Source of the DNA: Candidatus Mcinerneyibacteriota bacterium | GTDB taxonomy: Bacteria > AUK180 > JAQVHJ01 | Assembly (NCBI GenBank): GCA_030630935.1 | Contig: DAOVMD010000048.1 | Span: 1 to 12,079 of the forward strand | Direction of reading: 5' to 3' | Length of the DNA: 12,079 nt | Translations under genes and position numbers: made by a program | The notes under the pieces: generated by a model | What the model was told of the DNA's origin: nothing | Seen by the model: the letters and a program-made list of their open reading frames with translations, nothing else | The model's database searches: none | Shown: positions 1-8,400 of the stretch, one piece after another | Layout: every line of letters starts with the position of its first letter | Numbering within the stretch: position 1 is the stretch's first letter

Positions 1-2435
1 GCTTTATTGATGTAATACATACCGCGACTGAGAAGGAGTCCGGTATCTTTCTTTTTGAGTACATAAGTGATCGGAATTGACCCGGTCTCTGTGGTACTGA
101 ATATCCCTGAAGTATTGATAATAATCTCATTGTCTTTTATGAGATTTATATCAGATTCAAATATTTTATTGGTATCATCAAAACCAAGATACCCGGTAAA
201 TATACAACCCAGGTCTGAATTACTGTTAATCCTCGTAGTAAACTTAATCTCTTCACCATTGAAATATGATGGTTTATCCGTACTGAAATCAATGATTCTA
301 ATCCAAAATCCTCTAACATCAATCGGATATCGGTAGTCCTTACCATTAAATGAATATTTAATATCATAACTCCCCTGGTAAACTTCGGTAGGAATATCAA
401 AACTAAAGTTCAAGCTTTTCGGACCGGTAATTTCAAATGAACTCTCCCAGTCAAATGGAGATTTTACATTTAAAGTTCCTGTATTATTTACAATAGCTGT
501 GCATAAAACTTTGTCGTTCGAGTTATAAACAGATTTATCCGTATAGAATGTGATATCATCACCAATCAGGTTAAGATACTTATAACCCAAGTACACATAC
601 CGCCCGGTCTCTAATGAAAGTCCTACCGTAATCTTAGTACTGCCATCAACAACAGGTATATTAAACTGCAAAGAATGTGTTTCTTCAAGCGTGAAATCCC
701 GGATATGATCAAGACCGGCATAAGTAATTTTCGCAGATAAAACCGGTGAGATCTCGGTGTTCAGGTTTGTAATGTTAACGGTTAATAATGCGGTATCACC
801 CGGTTCATAGAGCTGTTTATCGAGAATTGTTTCAACCTGAATCTCCACACCTTTAACATGGAATTTAACTATTCCGGTTTCATTATTAAACCTGTACTCA
901 GCGAAATAATCACCAGTCCTGATGTCATACGGAACCTGGAAATTACAAACGATATCCTTCTCTTCTCCCGGGTTCAATGTAGTTGTATACTTATTATCTG
1001 TATTCTCCAGGATATCAATTTCAAAACTGCATTCGCCGGTCTTTGACCCGGTATTCTTTATAGTAAAGGTCATTGAATTAAAGATATTAACATTATATGT
1101 CGGATAGACAGGTTTAGATATAATAACAAACTCAGGTTCCGTAACCTCAAAATCAAATGACTTTATTACGATTGGATCAAGTTCTTGATCCAGAACAACT
1201 CCGTATCCGGTATAGATTCCGGCTTCAATATTCTCAACAGAAATATATGCAGGCCAGGTAAAAACGGAATCTTTAGGAATATTAATATATTCATACATCA
1301 CCCAGAAATCAGTTGCAACAGAAACATAACCCTTGAATTCATGGAACCCGTTATTTGTAACCTGAAGGGTAACAGGGATAAGTCCGTTATTCTCAATGCC
1401 TGCAATTATATCGAGAGAGATATCAATCCCGGGAATTACTTCAAAGGTTTTGATATCAGAGTCATAGGGACATACAACCTCAATGGTGTATATTCCTGGA
1501 ATCAAAACAAGTTCAACATTCTCTGTTCTCTCATCACCGGGTTCAAGTTCATACATTTTATCAAGTGAATATTTAACTGACCCAAGATTATCCTTAACCA
1601 CAATTGAGACCGGCAGCATCTCAGATACTTCACCGGTATTCTTTATTAATACAGGAATCGTAAACTCCGAATCCGGATATTGAGGTTCAGAGTTAATGAT
1701 AACATCTGCATCCTCACCAAACCTGATTACCTGTGTAATCTTCTGAGAATAATCACCTGTAATGTTAATATTAAACTCGGTATCCTCTATAATTCCAAAG
1801 TACTCTTTAAATATCTTCTTCTCATCGGGATTAAGTTCAAATGATTTCACAATGCCCTGAATATTAATGTTCCCGGAAATATGGATACCGGTTGGATTAT
1901 ACAATTCAACTTGAATCGGGAAGATCTCTATACCAACGACTTCAGGAATATCGGTTTTAATTTCAATGACAGACTCTTCAACATTAATATTTAATTCATT
2001 ATAGAAATCTCCAACCCGGCTGCCAAGGAAGAACGCGGTTTGTGAAGTTGTTGAGATAGAGAACGGGTAAGCCTTACCAGGTGAAAGTTCAGGTATGTTT
2101 TCCGAATGAATTTCAGAACCGTCTTTATAAATGTAATAGGTTATATTATTTTCGACAACCGTTGAATTATTCCCGACATGACCGGTTATGATAATATTTT
2201 CACCGGGCTTATAACCGGTTTTATCAGTCTCTGCAGTAATATATAATTGGCTGCCAATTACAAGGAAATCCTTTTTATCAGATGCTATTACCTGCGAAGT
2301 ACCTATACCTGGGTCATTCTTCCAGATGGATTCATAAGTATATTTTCCAGGCTCTGTAATCACCAGAGCATTAACATCAGTGTTCTTGGATGAGTTGGCG
2401 AGAATATCAACTTTCCTTGTCTCTGACCAGATAGG
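1..2435 (-). other. Second array of CARDB-like/Ig-like repeats in the giant protein (continues past left edge)
   Basis: From about residue 2346 to the window edge. It shows the same repeat style as residues 980-1660: N-x-T/N-N-G turns such as ITGHVGNNSTVV, IPVLIKNTGEVSEMLPVSIVV, VTLQVTNNGFHEF and FTIKNTGSKTGECSFEID, each leading into 'PGe...' segments (LEPGDERTEN, LNPGEEKDIV). About seven units of 100-120 residues are visible, and the array is cut by the window edge. The CARDB-like assignment follows from the family pattern, with a stalk or adhesive role inferred. Confidence 0.75.
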
Positions 2436-5400
2436 TGAATTAATCTTCTTATAATTCAGAACAATTTTACTGATTTCAGGTGTTACATCGTGCTCCTGGG
2501 TCTCCAGCTGAACCTGGATCTCTATAAATCTACCCGGTTCAATATCCAGATCGATACCGGCGGTTATCCATCCTGACCAGGATTTGGTCTCGAGCCCGAC
2601 CTCGGAATCTGCAGTACGTAACTTTAACTTAACCGATGTTCCAACCGGTTCCAGTTTATCAAATGAAATTGATTCAAATACAGAGGCCATACCGCAATCA
2701 TGAATATATGACCAGGTTCCGTAAGGCGGGATTGAATTATTGAATACTTCAAGATAACTCCCACTCCAATCTGACATAGGAATAAAGACCTCACCTTTAC
2801 TATTTATTTCTATTGCATCTAACCAGAAATGCCTTGGTTGCGACCAATCTAAATCCTGTCCATAATTCTCTATTCCCCCAACTCTTTCACCCGAATCATT
2901 AAATACATTAATTGAATATAAACGTGTATTCCTGTCATAGTTTATTACATACAGCAAATTCAAACCGGGATCATAAGCAATATCAGCAATTGGAATAGTC
3001 GTATTATATGTAAAAAGAAGATTTCCTGAAGAATCAACCTTCAAAACATCCTTACCTCTATTATAACTTACATCAACAATAAACAGGTTACTATTCCCAT
3101 CTCCGGTTATACACCAGGGTTCAGGGTAAATACTCCATTCGAAAGTGTTAGAATCTATATCTATTGAAGTAAGAGGCAAATTTCTTTCACACATAAATAT
3201 TCTATCAGAAAATTTGTCATAATATAGATCAAAAATCCATGTATTTCTGATATAATAGTCAATTGATTTCGTATATTGGAGATTGTAATCAAACTGAGCT
3301 ATGGGGTAATTGTCATCAGATTCGTTTGAAGAATAGATATTTATTCCATCTGAAGTGACTGCCTCCGGATACCAAAACCAAAGATTTTCCTCAAGATAAT
3401 TAGATTTCGAATACTTATATGTATTGGTTTCTTCATTGAATAACGATATCATATCATAATTACTATCGGCTAAAATGATATTGTCATTATCATCAATATC
3501 AATGTCCCATATAAAACTAAATCGAGGTTGATTCAGCTTACCCCAAATTTCTATATCACCTATATAATTAAAATTAGTATCATATTTCTTAATCCAATAT
3601 TCCCCTCTTCCATAAACATAAATATAACCATTATTTACAGTAAGTTTATTAGCCCAAAATCTATTACCCCAGGAACCATCTCCTTCAACTGGAACAGTTG
3701 TGTCATTACCATGTAAATCTGTTTTATATATTTCACTACTAAGCCATCTTACATAATTTGAACCTATAAAAACAATCTTTGAGAGACAATATAAAAATCC
3801 ATCATTTTGAAATTCAAGATCAGCAATTTGTTTATAAGTATTATACGAAGATACCTCGATACTATCCAAACCATATTTTCTGATTGTTTCATCATTGTTG
3901 TTTACTACATAGATATAGGTTACATTATTCTCTTTTCCAACGGTAAAACAAGTAGAGGTATAATTTAATATAATTGAAGTGTTAAGGTTCAGATTTAAAT
4001 CATAAATTCTAATTTTGCCGGAAGTGCTGATATAAATTTGATTATCAAAATAATTGATCTCTTGAACATTTAATTTCTCTCCAAGATTATAGGTCTCGAG
4101 ATAATTTAAATCGTTATCATATTTAATAATCTTCGTTTCATTCGAATCGCTGTTATCAACAACAAACAACCTGCCAAAGTCATCAACAACATATTTAATA
4201 TCTTGTTCCCCTTGATATTTTTCTATATCATAAATCTCTTTTTCATAATCTAAATTTGAATTTAATTTAAATAAAATGTTAGGCAGAAAAACAAACATCT
4301 CTCCATCACTATCGAAAACAAGATTTGTTATCCATCTCCTATAAATGCAATACCCACCATACTGCCGGTCAAGGTAATAATCTCTCTTAAGTCTGATTGC
4401 ATTATTCTCGGCAATGGTATTGTCAAAAGAACCGAGGTTGTAATCGGCATTGGTTAACCATGACTTGGAATCTTTATCTACTTCTTTGAAAATCCTGTAC
4501 TCAATTTGGGAGGAGTTTATGTTTAATCCGGATTGATTCTCAATCAAGGATGTTCCCGATACAACTTCTGAAGTGGAGAAAAGATTCTTATCAGTGTTTA
4601 TGGTGATACCACCCGATATCCCGGTAATATTAATAAATTCGGTGAGATTGACTTCGTTCCCGGTTTCGGTATCAAGGCAGGTCAAAACAACAGTATATTT
4701 GCCCGATTTCAGTTGCCCGGGAATAGTGAAAGATTGGTTAAAGATACTCTTTGCATTGATGTCACCGGAGAAGATATGGTTAATAACTTCCTTACCGGAA
4801 TCATCGCTCATGGATAGGTTAAGGTTATGCGATGTATTCTCACCTCCGGTGTTGGATATAGTTACAACACAATTATCTCCTGAGTTGAACTCTGTCTTCG
4901 AAATAAAGAGTGCTAACCTGGAATCGGAGATATAATACGGAATTGAAATATCTTTTACTTTTTCCTGACCAAAGTATCCTTTAAATAAAATTAGGTGCTC
5001 CCCGTTTGAAACATTGTTATTTAATTCAAATTCTCTATTTATTATTATCTCATCACCGGGTAATAACGTAATTGATTCGTTATAAATATCGTTTGAAATC
5101 GGAGTGCTTAAATCATAAGAGATTCCCAACTTAAATCGCCCGGTATTTCTTAAAGCTAAATTTGAAGTTAAGGTTTCGCCTTCGTTGTATTCTTCTTTAT
5201 CATTTGTTACGGAGACTTCAAAATATGATGGAATAATTTTTGATAATGGATATTCTCCTGAACTGGTCTTTAATGTTCCGGAGATAAGGTAGTTGCCCAA
5301 TTTAAGCTCTGAATTATTAACGGAAATATCAAAGTTCTTAAGAACTTCCGAACCTGAAATGATTTCCGTAAATAAAATTAGCCCTGGTTGGGTTAACAGA

Positions 5401-8400
5401 AGATTTCCATCAGGTAATTTGATTTCAAACTCTGCATTAGCATATTTTAAGTCAGTTTGAGAATTGTTCTTGACTTTTAACCCGGTTATATTGTTTCCTG
5501 CGTCATAAATATCTGCAAGGACGAACTCAGATGTTATATCGAATTTCTTTACCCGGATTATCTTCCTTGCAGGAATGCCCTGGCCTTCTACAGTGATAAC
5601 TATTTCACAGATATAATTTCCTGATTCAGGATATATGTCCATTATATTACTGAATACTACATCCGCATCACCGTTGCTGGAAATATTGACAAGTTTATTA
5701 TCAACCGGAATCTTTACAAGGTTCGGGTCATAGAAATTATATTCAACATTTATGTCGGTAAAATCTGTTGACATCTTATTCTTAATATTACAGAAAAGAT
5801 TAATCTCGTCTCCACCTTGGTAAAATTCCTTATCCATCTGAATGGTTACTTCAAACGGTGAATCAATTACTTTTACAACTTTACTGGTAGAGGTGAGGTA
5901 TTTGCCAGTCTCGAACGGGACATTATGCGGGTTATATGTACCAGAATCATTAGGGTCAACCAGGTGAACCCATAACCGGCCAAGGTCGGACTCGGTCACG
6001 GGAATCTGATATTGAATGGTCTCAATATATTCTGAATGAGGTTCAAGGATAATAGTTTTATAGAATGTCTTGAAATGGTGAAGCCAATCATGGTAAATAT
6101 CAACCGTTCTCTGGTCATCTGTGTTGTTCCAGATATGTAAATTAAACGGAACAACCTCACCCTCAACCACATTCTCAAAGTCGCAGATTAAAGCACATTT
6201 AATCTTATTGCCTTCGTATGGCTCCGGCTTATAAATTACAGCCATACGCTTGGCTTCGTATTCTTCGGCAATCTTATTACCGTGTGAATCGAATAACTTG
6301 TATCCTACCCACCAGATACCCAGGTCTTCGACATAGAATTGGATGTTATATGTAATCGTGCTTGATTGGCCGGTGGAAAGGTTAATGGAATATGTCTTGG
6401 TATTAACAGAAGTTTTTTCCGGAGTATATAGTTCAAACTTAACAGAGACCGCTTTAGTGTTCCCGGTGTTTTCAATTTCAACAGGGATAACCCTCGAATA
6501 TGTTCTGTACTGAACTTCAGGTATATTATCCCTGCCTTCCTCTTTCTTTGACCAGGCAATGATGTCCCGGACAAGTTGAATCTCACTGTAGGAGGCCATC
6601 TCAACTCCATACGCATAGTCAGTATATAACGATGAAAGGATTACATGACCGTTCCCGTAAGGGTAGATTAATAGACAAGGTTGGCCGTTTGCTGTTCTTC
6701 TTAAAAGAACTGTTGCATCGGACGGGTACTCAGTGAAGAAACCGTCAAAGTGAGCAGTTGCAGGATTCTCTGTGATACTGGCAAGCATCGGATGCCATGT
6801 ATCAATATATGTAGAACGAGTAAAACAATTCTGATCCTCAACATAACCAAAACCTTCTGGTGAACCGGGAAGAACCTTGAAATCCGTTCCACGTTTTTGT
6901 GAAAACACAAATAGAATCCCGCCGGCATTAACATAGTCATGGAACTTCTGCGCAAGGGCACTGTCCTCTCCTCTTCCGATCAATGAACCCGAAGGTAATA
7001 AAACCATCTTATGTTTCTTAACAAATTCCTCAGGATTCCATAGTTTACTGTGAACTAACTTCGTCGGATTTAATAGATTTGTAGTCATAACATCCATTGC
7101 AGGGTATGTACCTGCGAGGAAAACTCCTGCCTCATGTCCTTTTAAATAACCTTCATAAGTGGGATTGTAATAATCATAAGAAAAAGAAGATTTACTATCA
7201 AGCGTTTTTGAATCTGTGTTATTAGAATATTCATCATTTCTACTTGCATCTTTATATATATCAATATCGTCAGGCGGATCTTCAAAACATTCTTCCTCAT
7301 CAGGATAACGTTCAGTATAAATATAACCGATACAATAATCCATTAAACTCCTGGCAGTCCCATATAACCCTGACTTTGTTGAATCTCCATAATTAGGATG
7401 GGTGGGAGTCATATTTCCGGCAAGATCCGTTGCATAAACATAGAGTTCCTTATAACCGGATTCCAATAATGGACACTCAGAATAACCTGTGGAGTGATCT
7501 GCTGTTTGAATTGTATAAACTGCCTTATATGGAAGATCAGTTTCAGGATCATTTAATAAAACTTTTAAACCGGGTAAGAAAACTCGTTTCCCAGTCAAAT
7601 CATAAAAGTAAACTCCGAATTTAGTTGGGTCAATTAAATCACTTAAACCCCCTTTGGTGTCTGGTGGATTATATGCACTAATTCCAGAAACTGCATCTTC
7701 AAGTAGTATAATATGCTCATTTTTACCGGTTGCTTTAGATTTCGTGTCTTTATCCTTTTTCTTTGGCGCTTCAAAATCTAATTTAATTATATGCTGAGTA
7801 TCTGCAACATTCTCATTCTCATTAAATGCCCACGCGTAATTATTGGAAGGATCTCTATATGCAATTGTTGTGGGATTCCCATCAAAATCTTTTTCTTGGA
7901 AATCTTTTACATTTTTAACTTTTATACATATCTCTTTAGAGCCTTTAAAATCAGATATCGGAATAATTATTTTTTCTAATCTATATGTCCAATTTCCATC
8001 TTGTTCTTTTACCCAACTTCCCTTTGAACTGTCTGGAGTAAAAACTTTATTGGTGTCTGAAACAATTGATACATCAGGTTTAGGAACATCTGTTGAAAAA
8101 GATAAACGTAAGGGTTCTGAGAATTTTAATAAAATATCTACCTCTTTTCCTGGAATTGGTTTGTCTTTTATAATTTCAATCTTTGCTTTATTTTTCTGTG
8201 TTAGATCAGGAGATTCTGGATTGCCACAATAACTTATCTTACCATTATAATATTTCTTTTTTACCCCAAGTAAATTCTTTTCAGAATTACAAATCTCAAC
8301 TTCAGATAAATACAAACAGAAATTATCAATAAATACTATTTCATTTTTAGGATCTGATAGGTCATTATCACCCTTGTCACTTCCTGCTCTTATAATTATT

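Noticed and set aside
146-6961. Minus-strand frames at 146-400, 5996-6178, 6305-6616 and 6701-6961
   Set aside because: They are in a different reading frame within the giant gene, whose own frame encodes recognisable domains across each of these intervals.
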